A stretch of DNA of 64,000 bases from Bedellia somnulentella (lineage: Eukaryota > Arthropoda > Insecta > Lepidoptera > Bedelliidae), in contig OY755174.1 of the NCBI GenBank assembly GCA_963576735.1, positions 11,346,001 to 11,410,000 of the forward strand, given 5' to 3'. The first letter of the stretch is position 1, and each line of letters starts with the position of its first letter. The notes beneath the pieces are model-generated. The model had not been told where the DNA came from. It saw only the letters and a program-made list of their open reading frames with translations, and ran no database searches. Positions 31,765-62,831 of this stretch are shown here, one piece after another. Position numbers and translations under genes: made by a program.

Positions 31765-33980
31765 AGTATGGATAGCGCATTCCGAATGATGAAGATATTT
31801 ATATTCAAACTTGCACTGAACCTGCAGAGATTAAATAGAAATTAGTATTTATCAATGTGTATTAAGGATAAATGCACCTGTGATACGATCAACCAGAAAG
31901 TTTGGTCTCATTAGTTTTTTTCATTACCTTAATAATTGCAGGGTGACCAGACTGACTAACTGCAATTTTTATATTGTGCGTTGTTTGCATATAAGTGTTA
32001 CAATAACTATAGCAAGTTACTTTTATAAGTCGCTAGTATAATGTCGGACATAGCTGTAACAAATTTAAGACATATTCCATCAAAATTGGTATTAGTCTAG
32101 TAGCATATGGGACGGATAGTTAAAAAAAAACTTACGAGTTACAATCGGAATACAAGTGCATCGAGAAGTATATAATATTGTGCGGTCAGAGTAGTATAAA
32201 TTCTACCATCTCATTTTAATTTAAAGGCTTGGCAATACGGTTATTTTAATAACCTTAATGTGAAGAATGATGATAATTATGCAAATTGGCATTAATCGAT
32301 GTTCGCTTTTTACAACAGCAGTAAATTTCATTACAGATTGTTACAATTTTAACTACAGTAAATGATTAAGTATTGCTTTTTATTGGCAAAATTATTAAGT
32401 CTAAGAAGTCACTATTGTGAGATTTTCAGTGCGCATAATAGTATGTACTATTCCTAAGATCTGAAACGCAACCAAAATGTATGCGACTTCTTGGCATCAG
32501 TCTTTGTATGTGCTTTTTTTCTTATTACATTTATGTAATATGGTTGTCGTGAACTTGCTCATATTAGGTTTTGAATATTTTCGTTATTTACTATTGGTTA
32601 TTAGACCTGCCCTCGCAGACGATAGGTAGCATACAGAGTTGTTAATCTCACAATTTCCTTATAGTGTCAATGATAGTGTGAATTGCATTAAGTACTGACA
32701 TATTTAAATGATTTAAAAACAAAGTACTTATTCCAAAGTATATCAATCAGTGAATAAAATAATGCAGAGAATATACGCAGTTTTTCCATGCATTCTTATA
32801 AATCATGGTCCAAATAGCGTTTGAACGGCAATTTATTTGCTATTTTTGTGCACCTTACAAATTAAATATTGATAGAAAAACCCTGCGCTGCAATTGCACA
32901 CACATAACTTTGGATGCATCTTTTTAAGATCTTTATTCATTACCTCTTTATTTGCCCCAGGTATATGGTTAAAAATTTATGAAAACTAAATAACATCAGC
33001 AAACACCCAAAAGTTCAGTTATTGCCCTTATTTTAATCCATGTGGATATTAATTTATTACCCTATAGTATTTTACAATCCTAAGTTTAAAACTAATAAAT
33101 AATTTATCTATCTATTAAATTCGAATAAAACTTAATTACTCAAAGGCTTATTTACAAAAAGGGTTGCGGAAGAAACATACCTGAGAAATTTCATTATAGA
33201 AGTGGATTGCAAAATAGTAAGTATTTTTTAAATATATGGAACACATTATTTTGTTGAATTTTCGATTGGAAATTAATCTATTGTTATATGTGGTTATTTA
33301 ATGCATTATTATTCTTAAATAGCCCTTGCCTATATATTTGTTTCTCAAGTACCTAATTAAACTTATTCTATATATACACATAAATGAGAACACACCATTA
33401 AATAAAATACGGAGGAATGTATTGTTTAAATATTAGACTTACTAATTAATATAAGATCTAATTTTTATTTCCTCTATATCTTATGCTGATCTGTCGAATA
33501 TTGCTACATACAGCTTAAGCTGAACTAAAACACAGTTGTACACTCTTATTATAAACTTAATGGTTAATTGAGAAACCAATCAATTTAGCCCTACTGTATA
33601 CTCCCAAATTTAGATCTGGTGTTTTTGATACAATATTAAGATACATGAGAGATTATTAAAGTATATTTTATTGCTACTTGTGCTATTTAGCGGCATTCAA
33701 CATTATCGGGTTGTATTGTCGGCAGCCTAATTCCATATTAAAACTCAATTTATTACAAAGTTTATTCTTCTTTGGTACGTTACAGAACCATATGAATAAA
33801 TCAGTACTAATAATCAACATACAGTACACATATTATTTCAATAAATTTACCATAGTTTACTTCTCTTAAGCAAGTGCCAAGAATCACTATCACATACAAA
33901 TTTTTAGGCAACAGTTTTAGAAATTCTGAACTCCAAGAGAACTATGAATAATTTGAATACTTATATCTAGGAATATAACT
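31765..33980. other. Intergenic DNA between the convergent genes
   Basis: AT-rich, no gene, RNA or repeat identified. It ends at the CMIP polyadenylation signal. Confidence 0.5.
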
Positions 33981-33986
33981 TTTATT
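33981..33986 (-). terminator. CMIP polyadenylation signal
   Basis: AATAAA on the minus strand, 129 nt beyond the CMIP stop codon. Confidence 0.55.
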
Positions 33987-34114
33987 GTTTTCAGTAGGAT
34001 TACAGCAATATTAATTTATCAGTTTTATATTATGGTAAGCTGCCAATATGAGGACATAATGCACGTCGTCTACCATTTGCACCGTTTTCTGTCTTTGCTT
34101 TTAAGAGTCGGTGG

Positions 34115-52678
<18,564 letters not shown>

Positions 52679-52724
52679 CTGAAAGGAGGAATGTGAAGTT
52701 AGCATTATCATTTCGACGCACACA

Positions 52725-52800
52725 AGAGAGCACTATGGTAGAGTGGTGGACTATGGAGAAATCACTCAATTTGGGGTAGACTCGAGCCCCGGCGGAAATA
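52725..52800 (+). repeat. tRNA-like relic
   Basis: ACTATGGTAGAGTGGTGGAC and GTAGACTCGAGCCCCGG resemble A and B boxes. No cloverleaf. Just upstream of CMIP exon A, antisense. Confidence 0.35.
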
Positions 52801-55039
52801 TACATGAATTGGGATTGTGTTGAAAATTAATAAACTTGAATAAGAAATATGCTAACGAATTGAAAAGCAGTGGGCGTGTATGAAGGGTGTCCATATGTCA
52901 AATAGGTTTTTTAGTACAGGTAAACATTAGAGCCGAGATGATAAAGAATAAATATAATGAGAATCCACAGTTTTTGGGTGACAATTATGGAGCATTTGTA
53001 CACAATAAAAATAGTAGTATCTTTCCTGATTCTCCAAGGTAAAAAAATAAACTTTCGACAGAAAATATTAACACATCAAAAAGTTCCCGTTATTTTAAGA
53101 GTATACAACAGATCGAACATAGGGACAAAATATATATCATGAATTTGAGCTGTTTGTTACCACTTTTAGAACAAAAAGGTACACGGGTATAAGTTTAAGC
53201 TTTTTATGTTTAACCAGTATTTTTAATTTTATTTAATTTTAAATACAAAGTATTAGAGTTTTTCTTTCAATATTATCAAAAAAATCTACTTCCGGAAATA
53301 CGCACGGCATGATTCATGCTCATGCCTCAACTTTCTCTCACAAAAGGGTTCAATGGTGTATTACATGTAATTAAAAAAATTGGTGCCATTTCAATTGAAT
53401 TTAAAAAATACGGTTGCAATGAAATTTCATTGCAACCGTATTTTTTAAATTCAATTGAAATGGCAAATAGGTTAGGAGGCTAGGAGAAAAATTGAGGCAA
53501 CATTGCATCACGATTACATAATAGGACTTTTTTGTGAATGTTTTACTTTTATGCCTATTTCGTATTTGTGCATATACTATAAAACATATAAATAATTAAA
53601 AACATGAATGAAATATGTAAGCATATGTATTTTATACGTATTCAAGTTTATTAATATTAAATACATTAGTCCCCCCTTGAAACTTTGTCCTTGTTATCAA
53701 CTCATATAAACTAATTTCAGTGTTTGATAAAACTGTACAAAGTTTTAATGTCCCTGGTGACCGAAGAATAAATTTCTAGTTATGCGATGACGCACGAAGA
53801 CAGGTGATTTGAATAAATTAAATAAGTAACCTACCTGCTTCGAAGTAGGTACTCCCGGGTGGAACAATTTATCACTATATTCTAGATTTTAGTGTTTTAA
53901 ATTAAATACATGTATTAAGGCAAATAACTTCTGAAATTAAAACATTCTGTATTTGTTGCCGATTGTTTGGTTAAAATAACAATTAACAAGTTGGAGCTGT
54001 CTTTTCAGGATATATATATTATACCTGTGTCAGGTAAATCGTACTCTTTCACAGTAACATTGCCATTTTAGGTAAGTAGTGCTAAAATTTAAATTTGTAT
54101 AATGTTGACAAGAAATTATTACGTTACGCGATTACTCCGTTACTAGGCTATGGATTGCTAAAGTTGTTTTTTTCTGTTCCATTGGATATGCTCCCAAGGG
54201 GGTCCCATTTAATTTTTATAGCGTTTTTGGTTTTGTAATTAAAAAAATGTTTAAAAAATTGCAAATTTCATACGTTGACACAACATTGTTGTTTATCGAA
54301 TTTTGTATAAAAATTTGGGCTTCCATCAAATAGTATGAAGGCGGTTCTATTTTGTACAAAAATATAGATACGCGTGAGGTTTTAACGTTATTATTATATG
54401 AGACTATGTCTATGTCAATTAATAAGCGTTACCAATTTGATAACAAAATATATTCTCTTATGATATAAATTTCACAAAAACCTATAATCCAATAAAGAAT
54501 TTCCTGCCTGTCCGTTCATTAGTCTAAACTATAGACTAATAGATTTTATTGCTGCAATAAAATAATGTTTCAGCAAGCTCGCGCGATAAAAAAATTCAAT
54601 AAACTTTACAGAGTGTTTATTTAAAGTAGAGGTGCTTTTATATAACTAAAATATTCATTTTAAAAAGAGTACCTTTCGTCAAGAGTATCGTTAGGTTAAG
54701 TTTAACATTTGTTATAAGAAACTAAAAAGTTTTGGTATATACTTTTATTATGCGCATATATTTTTATAATTTTATGATATATGGTTTTGGTACAGGCTTT
54801 TATTGAATCCTCAAATCGTGACTCTCGATCAACATCCTATAAGGGTTTTAGCTTTATGTAACTCAGAACGTAAATTTACTTCGCTAGACTGAGAGTCACC
54901 AAAAATATACGAGGCTTAGCATTTTGACGAATGTGGTTTATGTGATTGAATAAGACGAATATGACGTATTTAAGCGAGTGTGTAAATTTTAAAGTAAGAG
55001 AACAAATGGGTCACTAAAATTCCATACCATATATACGCA
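52801..55039. other. CMIP 5' intron or upstream DNA
   Basis: Except for the palindrome at 53384-53465, no feature was recognised. No exon encoding a CMIP N-terminus was found. Confidence 0.5.
53384..53465. repeat. Perfect 82-nt palindrome (2 x 41, no spacer)
   Basis: Bases 53384-53424 are the exact reverse complement of 53425-53465, without any spacer or mismatch. I checked all 41 pairs. Nothing in it is coding. Confidence 0.95.
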
Positions 55040-55380
55040 AACCATGATAGCTCAATGGATAAGAACTTCCGTCCGCCATGCAAACAGGCGCGGGTTTAAA
55101 TTCCTTTTTTAAAGACATATGTGTAGTAAATTTATCATGGTTGTTAACGGTGAGGGAAAACATTGTGAGGAAACCCATATTGCTTAGTTGTACTTAGCAA
55201 TGGAACAATGTATTTGTACAAAACGGTGATAAGCATACCTCTTTCACGTGCGTACACGGTCCAAGCAAAACGTTGGTACTCTGAGCATCAGGTGGCAATG
55301 TCACGTGATGTTCAGAAGTATTAGTACTTATCCTTACTTATTTAGTCCTCCGGGAATATTCGACGTGGCGACGTTTGTGT
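55040..55380 (+). mobile_element. tRNA-headed SINE (family A), copy 9
   Basis: Head CATGATAGCTCAATGGATAA, body GGTTGTTAACGGTGAGGGAA, 'GTTGGTACTCTGAGCATC', and 3' end 'CCTCCGGGAATATTCGACG'. The B-box area is shortened. Confidence 0.85.
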
Positions 55381-55394
55381 ATTTGTGTTGAGAT

Positions 55395-55500
55395 ATACTC
55401 GTATATGCAAACCACCTCTGTGGTAAAACACTGAAAATGGTTTTCTTACAATCCGGCGATGTCGGGTTCGGTTCCTAAGGATTATTCGGTCCCTATTCGT
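55395..55500 (+). repeat. tRNA-like relic
   Basis: ACCTCTGTGGTAAAACACTG and GATGTCGGGTTCGGTTCC have A/B-box character. The rest is unrecognised. Confidence 0.35.
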
Positions 55501-56819
55501 AAAACCAATTAGTAAGATTTAACTTTAATTTAAAAGAATTAAAATATGAATATATATCTCCATTTCCGGTACATTTGTATTGGTAAATAAATTGATCCTA
55601 TTGCTTCGCGAGTAAAGAAATACATAGTTTTTGACGTCAATACCAACCTTGTACTTGAAGTTAACTCGAGATTTTGCGAGCAAGCATAAAATTGTTTATT
55701 AACACGAAGTGGAATTGTTTTTTTGTTTCATTCAACACGCATTTATTGAACAGGTTTTGTTTTATTACACTGAATGGTAGTTTTGAGTTTTATTCTATGG
55801 AATATAAACGGCGAAGTTGAAAATAAATGGTGTTTTGGGCATATCAAGTATTCATTTTGAAAACCTATTTTAGAGAGTTTTTATTTACATAAAATTACGA
55901 CCGTCCAAACTATTGATCACTATCATAAAATGACCCGGCACAATATTTGTAAGATATAGTTTGTGGTTTCATTACTGTATCTCGTGTATATACATACATT
56001 TATATTATTATTTGAATGCAGATTGCAAATTCAACTGAGGGCAATATTTTTATGAATAATATTAATTATGGTGTGCTAAGTCTTTATAGGCAAAATATTT
56101 TATTATTATAACGTTTTAGTCTTGGATGTTATTTATAGATGTACTATACGTATATTATTAAATATATCGCTGAGTCAGTGTTTTAATCGCAAGTGCTCAC
56201 TTTGAGGTTCGCAATAAGTCCGTTTATATTGATTAATCTTTGTTTGATTCACTACAACCATCACTGCAAAGGGTTTTAAGTGTGTATTGAGAATTATTCA
56301 AAAAGCGCCCCTTTAATTAAAATATTTACAAAGACTGACAAAACCTCAAAATCCCGGGACCAAAAACTTTTTTTTACTAAATACTTATCTATTGAGTCAA
56401 AGACGTATTGATCGAAATTAAATAACTTAGTAGTGTTATAAAAGTTTCATTATAAAAAATATGCATAAGCATATTTATTTACCTAACCTTTATAATCCGA
56501 TAAAAATAAATAGGTAAATAAAAATAAATCTAACAACTCACACAACAAATCGACACCGCTTTTCCGTGACCACTCACTCTTCCTTTTAAGTGACAATTAG
56601 AGTTTGTGGATAAACCTAAAAATTGATGATGTGTACTTGTCATAAATATTGATATGTAAATATATTTTGAACAAATAAATGAAAAAAATAAATACAAAGA
56701 GCTTTGTGCTACAGATGTTTTAAGCGTGCAAAATCACAACATGAGTAAAGATTACATAAAAAAATTCAAATGAAATGACTAATGTTCTCAATTATAATTA
56801 ATTACTAAAATATGCGAAA
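55501..56819. other. Non-coding, nothing recognised
   Basis: AT-rich DNA without genes or clear repeats. Confidence 0.5.
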
Positions 56820-56960
56820 GGCGACTGTTGGGTATTGAGGCTTTTTAACTGATACGGTTGGAGGACCATCACCAAAAATTTTAAAGTGGCTGAGGAATTT
56901 CTTATTCCAAAGCTCTGGCTACCCCTTCTAGGGATTTATAGCCGTGAGTATATGCATAAA
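56820..56960 (+). mobile_element. SINE-B, 5'-truncated
   Basis: AGGCGACTGTTGGGTATTGA, 'GGTTGGAGGACCATCACC', 'AAAGTGGCTGAGGAATTTCT' and the end ATTTATAGCCGTGAGTATAT. Confidence 0.85.
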
Positions 56961-57037
56961 TTTCAATTAAAAACTATGAAAACATGATATTAAGTAAGTA
57001 TTCTAGAATACTAACTAATAACTAATAGAATAATACG

Positions 57038-57285
57038 CTGTGTAGTGTCGGCTTAGAATAGCACTACCCGATTTCTTCCGGTGGGTGTACGTAAGAGGCG
57101 ACTAACGGTATTGGGGCTTTTAAGGGATTTTTGGGCGATGCGGTTGGAGACCCATCACCAACAACCTTTATTTTACCATCTTTTCCCCACTCAACTTTCC
57201 AAAAGTGGCTGAGGAATTTCTAATTCCTTAGCTCTGGCTACCCCTTCTAGGGATTTATAGCCGGGAGTATGTATAATATGTATGT
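57038..57285 (+). mobile_element. SINE-B, full length
   Basis: Head GCTGTGTAGTGTCGGCTTAG, through 'GTACGTAAGAGGCGACTAAC', 'GCGATGCGGTTGGAGACCCA' and 'AAAGTGGCTGAGGAATTTCT', to the tail 'ATAGCCGGGAGTATGTATAA' and TGTATGTA. Best reference copy of the family. Confidence 0.92.
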
Positions 57286-57375
57286 ACCCTTTATTACATA
57301 GTTTAGTATAACCAAAGATTAAAAGTATTTTTTTAGCTTATAATAACGTCGGAAAATTAAATAACATAATAATTA

Positions 57376-57632
57376 GCTGTGTAGTGTCGGCTTAGAATAA
57401 CACTACCCCATTTCTGCCGGTGGGTGTACGTAAGAGGCGAGTAACGGTATTGAGGATTTTAAGAGAATTTTGGGCGATGCGGTTGGAGACCCATCACCAA
57501 CAACCTTTATTTAACCATCTTTCCCGCACTCAAATTTCCAAAAGTGGCTGAGGAATTTCTAATTCTTTAGCTCTGGCTACCCCTTCAAGGGATTTATAGC
57601 CGTGAGTATGTATAATATGTATGTATGTATGT
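57376..57632 (+). mobile_element. SINE-B, full length
   Basis: Same layout as the copy 90 bp to its left, with a (ATGT)n tail at 57615-57632. The two copies share the unusual 'GTATAATATGTATGTA' tail, which may mean local duplication. Confidence 0.92.
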
Positions 57633-57859
57633 ATTCTAGAATGAAAAATAATAAACGTAGATCACTCAAAATTTGAAAATGGCATACTTTTAAAAATATA
57701 TGGTGTGATATACTTTTAAAAAGTTAATTTATTATAAAATATTGCCAAGTTTTCTTAAGTTATGAAATAAATACTTCCTCCAGTCATTTTATTATAAGAT
57801 TATAACCTATAACTGTCCCTTGCCAATACATATTTGAGAATTTAATGTATGCCAAAAAC

Positions 57860-58130
57860 AAGCCAAAAAGCATATGGGCCTTTTAGTAAAGTTAGTGATA
57901 GGCATACTGTTAACACTCGAAATAAGGATAAACTTAACGTTCGGTAGTGGTGACTTAAAAATGTAAGTAATTCCTTTATGGGACTATCCCTCCAAATGTT
58001 CAACCAACTTCCTTCTGACATATTGGAATTGCCTGTGGCATCTTTTGAAAAGGCAATTAAAGCAATACTTTTAAAGAATCTTATTACAGTGTTCAAGATT
58101 TTATAAACGACAAGGACCCAACGCGCACCG
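57860..58130 (+). pseudogene. LINE ORF2 C-terminal relic (Jockey/CR1-like)
   Basis: Plus-strand conceptual translation gives HTVNTRNKDKL, then VSNSFMGLSLQMFNQLPSDI and SFEKAIKAILLKNL, the tail wording of Jockey/CR1-type RT proteins. Stops interrupt it. The minus-strand open frame at 57842-58096 is its shadow. Confidence 0.65.
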
Positions 58131-60026
58131 TGTCCGTAAAATCTTCCCTCGTTATTCTCAGGAATAATTGTCTGGTGAGGATTTTTCTTCTCAAGTCATT
58201 TGATTGGTTTTTTGTGATGGACAATTAGTTTATTCATATCAAACTAGCGTTTGGTTTGGTCGCATAGAAAATCTTTTATAAAGTAAAAATACGAATGAAA
58301 ATACTGAAAATTATGTACAAAACATATTATGAAAAAATGAAAAAATGTGAATGTTACTTCTCTTTACGAACACCTTCCGAAGCAACGGATTAATACTTAA
58401 TTTAAAAAATTTGACGTTAATTTTTTTTAGTTTTTAACTTAATTTTGAAAAATAAACTTTTTGACTTTTTTGACGAATATTAGCTCGTTATGATATTTTA
58501 TGATTTTAAATTTGGTTTAGCCACATATTATAATGCATATTATTATTATATTAGTAAAAAACGATTAGAATCAGCATTATAAGAGTGTTCCATATTGTAC
58601 AAGGAGTGTTAATATCATTTTATAGAAACATCTTGAAGTAAGGAAAATCTGTTGTTGTTGGCCCATTTGCTCTTTGAAACTGAAAAAAAGGCTCATGGGG
58701 ATGGGCGTCGCACAGTATGGTCAGTAGATCGATAACTCCATTTTTTATCCATATGTTTCGTCCGATATTCATTATGAGATATTTACTCAAAAAATAATGC
58801 TGAGTCAGCCGCCAATTTATTGATATGCAGGTTTTGTGTCATCTTTGCTCGATAGTAAAAGTAAAGTTACAAAATTTAAATTGTTGATACTGCTACTCTA
58901 CTTCCTTAGTTGTTATTTTATTTTATTTTTATTTTACTCTGTCTTGTTAGGTTTTTTCTAAATATTATGATTATTAACTAGTGTACTTTATAAATATTTA
59001 AGAGTTTAACGTTTACACGCATAAATTAAATTAAAAAAAAAAGCTGTCAACACACAATTAAGGACATTGTAACTAGAACATAAGGCATTAAGCATGTTAT
59101 TTATCATGTAATGTTTCATGTCTGTAGTGTGATGCATATAAATAAATAAATAAATAAATAAGTAAATAAATAAATAAATAAATAAATAGAAAGACAAAAA
59201 ATATGGCACACAGCGCCCCACGCTTTTTCATGATTTTCATCTTATGTTGGGAATTATTTTTCACTTTATAGTTAAGTGTGCTTCAAAAGCGTGTATTTCA
59301 GTATTTTTTAAACTGAATTTATTTTTAGAGTTTTAGTACTGATTCATCTGAAATTATTTAATCCTGGCGACCCTCATTAGGAAAATGGGCTGAACCTATC
59401 AAATTATTATATTGTCCCTGACTCTCGATAAGGGTACACATTATGAATTAAATCGATCCGTTCAAAGTGGGTCGAAATCGAGTTTAAAGGAGTCGGTTAC
59501 ATACATACATACAGATGAAGCTAATATAAGCGTGTTAAAAATAATGTGCCTGTGCCTTAACTTACAAATGTTTGGTATTAAGTAATTCAAACCAATTAAA
59601 ATATGCTCTACTCTGGAATTGATAACGTTTATTTGATGACAACGTATAAAGGGGCTCTTTTAATTCTGGAGAGAATAATAAGTTGATAAAACTTATACGT
59701 AATTGTTATATAACTTGTAATATAAAAAAGCAAGATAAACGAATAGCTGATAATGTCGCAACTTACACTGCGAATAAGAATGAGCACAAATACGTTTGTT
59801 TTATGTATTTCAGTTGTGACAAGAAGGCATTTAATTCCGAAAATACAACAACCATTTACGTCACTTGTTTTGTTAATGTATGAATCATAGTCGCATTAAA
59901 CTTTCGATTAATGAAAGTGCGACGATGCATGACGGATACGCATTTACTAATCATTAGGAAACGATATTTTACTTCTAGTATTACTGATATTTTTAAATTG
60001 AGGAATACAATTTATATATATACATT
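58131..60026. other. Non-coding, nothing else recognised
   Basis: AT-rich DNA with only the AAAT microsatellite. Confidence 0.5.
59139..59190. repeat. (AAAT)n microsatellite
   Basis: About thirteen AAAT units with one AAGT interruption. The minus-strand open frame 59006-59221 runs through it. Confidence 0.9.
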
Positions 60027-60265
60027 GCCGTGTAGTGCCGGCTTAGAATGTCACTACCTCTTTCTACCCACGGGTGTCGTAAGAGACGACTAATGTATAG
60101 GGCTTTTTAAGGGTTTTTTTGGCGATGCGGTTGGGGACCCATCACCAACAACCTTTATTTTAGCATCCTTTCCTCACTTAAATTAAAAGTGGCTGAGGAA
60201 TTTCTAATTTCTTAGCTCTAGTTACCCCATCTAGGGATTTATAGCCGTATATAGTATATATATAT
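60027..60265 (+). mobile_element. SINE-B, full length
   Basis: Head GCCGTGTAGTGCCGGCTTAG, body 'GCGATGCGGTTGGGGACCCA' and 'AAAGTGGCTGAGGAATTTCT', and tail GGGATTTATAGCCGTATATA. Confidence 0.92.
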
Positions 60266-60877
60266 GTATAAATCTTCAGTTCTTCTAGGTGTTGTAAGTA
60301 AGAAGAACAGCAAAAACTCTACCAAATTATAAATATCAATTATTTTATCATTGATATTTTCTGAGGAAATCTCTATAACAACTACGTATTCGGAACAATA
60401 ATGATAAGTTTTTAGTCTGAACGTATTCTTTAAACAACCATATTATGGTTTCTTTTTCACAGAGTCTTAAATACTTTCTTTGACCTCATTATTTCGAGCA
60501 CTAGTTTACATAAGCTCTACCCATTTTACAGAATAATATTCTATCCATTAAGGTCTTTTTTTCGCCGTGTGTACTCCATTTATTATAGGACGACTCGTAC
60601 TAAAACCAACAGGAAGAGGTAGTTAGAGAGAAATATGGGAAAGACAAATTATAAGGCATCCAAATATGATCATTTGAATGCCCGTAAAAGACTGTTCTTG
60701 GTCTTTTTGTATACGATAACCATAAAGTAAAGAAAAGTATGCACTCATTTTTGAAGTTCAGTTTTTATTTATATACATTAAAAATAAAATGACTATAGAT
60801 TTCTCTTCTTCTATAGTTCAAAATGAGTTAAGAACTTAAGTTTTTTTTTGTAGAGTGTAATCACTGAGTCCATCTAA

Positions 60878-61140
60878 GGGCCAGCGCTGACTGCCGGCAT
60901 GGCATGGCATGGCATGGCAAAGGATTTCGGTACAGATATAGCATTTTTTAATCTTATTACCATGAGTATAGAATTCATTTTACTTCATTTTGACACAACG
61001 ATGCCGACGTTCTGTCCTACCGCGGCCTCCCTCGGCATCGTTGTGTCAAAATGAATTCTATACGCATGGCAATAAGATTAAAAATGCTGTATCTGTACCG
61101 AAATCCTTTGCCATGCCATGCCGGCAGTGAGCGCCGGCCC
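60878..61140. mobile_element. Foldback MITE, 263 bp, TAA duplication
   Basis: Arms of ~105 bp, beginning GGGCCAGCGCTGACTGCCGG at left and its near complement at right, surround ~45 bp. TAA flanks both ends (60875-60877, 61141-61143), which again fits PIF/Harbinger. The left arm has extra GGCAT repeats. The minus-strand open frame 61058-61312 crosses this end. Confidence 0.85.
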
Positions 61141-61299
61141 TAACCAACGTAAATGTCTTGGACCAACGAACTGCTGTAGTGTTCCAGGCTGACATACATC
61201 CTACCATTCCTATTAATGAGACAGCTTGCCACCTGTCTGAAGTCCGGGCAGATCGGTAACACTTAAACATAGCCAATATATGCAAATAAATTTCCACAC

Positions 61300-61545
61300 A
61301 ATAGGTTCCCATTTTAGATTAGGTAGAGACTATCGATCGCCACCTTGCTCGTTCCTGGCAAAACTTTCGAGCTCAATTTATAGTGATCAATCTTTTCATT
61401 CGTGCTGCAATAATATTCATGCGTCGGACGTCTGCCTTTTTAGCACATTATCTATTTGTTAATGTCTTCTCCGTGGTCTTCTCCTGACATTACCATCCAC
61501 ATTTGGCTATATTATATTAGATCAATAATTTCACCTATAACTTTA
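61300..61545 (-). mobile_element. RTE LINE 3' fragment
   Basis: Complements of 'GTGGCGATCGATAGTCTCTA', 'AAGACCACGGAGAAGAC' and 'GTGGATGGTAATGTCAGG', matching about 63560-63780 of the best RTE copy. Confidence 0.8.
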
Positions 61546-61556
61546 TCGAAAAGGTT

Positions 61557-61700
61557 GAATAATTGGGCCAGAAAGCACGGCCGGTTTAAACGCGAGGCTG
61601 AAATGAGAATGACGTCATTCGGCGTAACTGGGTCAGGGGGACGTCGCGTGGCACCCGAGCGTTGAACCCGCCCGGCCCGCTGAGATCGACCTGATTATAT
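61557..61700. promoter_or_regulatory. GC-rich block with a CRE palindrome
   Basis: An island of GC-rich DNA (61570-61690) contains AATGACGTCATT (61608-61619), a perfect CRE-type palindrome. It could be a promoter, possibly of CMIP, but no first exon was recognised and it may be part of a repeat. Confidence 0.25.
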
Positions 61701-62831
61701 CCTCACTAAGCTGCTGCTCTGGTACCCTACGACAGCTCAATTATGTAACTCAATCTAATTCTGAATCTATAGTAAATAAATAACACTCATTGACTAATTA
61801 GATCATCTTAGAAACTGTACCACAAATTTGAAATTCGACTGATAGGATCCTTATAAGGTGTAAACTTTCGCTTCTATTGATTATTCTATGAAACCCCATT
61901 CCTAAGAATTAAGAGGGTAAACCAGGGAGACCAGTCTATTGTGAGGAAACAAAGACTTCCGGGTTTTAAATATTTTGTTTGCATGACTTTGTTTCTAATA
62001 GTGACTACGAATAATATACTTCGCTACAATTAGGGTTGTGATGGAAAACAAAGTACAAAACCATGTTATCGAACAAAGACAAGCTAATCTCCTATGACTA
62101 TGACAGAGTAATGAAAATTAGTGCTGTGGGAAAGCACTCACTACGAAATACTGAGTCAGATGCTCTTTTGTTGCTGACGTAAGCAAACGTAAATATTGTT
62201 CTTTTTTAATCTTTTGTTTTTATTTATGCATTGTTTATTTAAAGGCAACAAATAAAAAAATATTTCTTTTATGAAGGGTCAGTCGGAGGTTTACAACAAT
62301 AATAGCACATCGTAACTTAATCATGACATCGAAGTTTTTAGTCCTACCACAATTTGAGAGTATAACTTTAGCTTTAGAAGAGTTAGTTTATTTATATAAT
62401 ATAGTTATAATAATAGGATCATTATAGTTGCGATTAAATGGTCAGTGGATATTGGCTTTAGAAGAGGCAAGGGGTCAGGGACAATATACAATAATAGACA
62501 ATAACAAACAGCATCGATTTTATGTAAACATTATATTACTTATAATATATTTAGGACAAACTACAGAATTTATTTAAAATACTTTTTACATAGAGTACTG
62601 GATAAAAATCGGTGGGATAGAACTCACAACAAAATGACTTAGCATTAGGTTAGGTGCTCTTTTGCCATAAGCCATAAGAAACTTACTTATTTTGTTATTA
62701 TTAATTGTTGCAACTTGTTATGTTAAAATTCTGTACATGTTTCCTTTGTAAAAAGAATAATAGTTATTCATAGTTGTTAAGTTTGAGTCGGCAACAATTT
62801 TTTTTTTTCATTTCTTTCTTTAATCTCTAGG
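61701..62831. other. Non-coding, nothing recognised
   Basis: AT-rich DNA leading to the truncated 5' end of the RTE element. Confidence 0.5.

Noticed and set aside
61058..61312. 84-codon minus-strand open frame
   Set aside because: Half of it lies in the foldback MITE. The remainder has no recognisable similarity in any frame.
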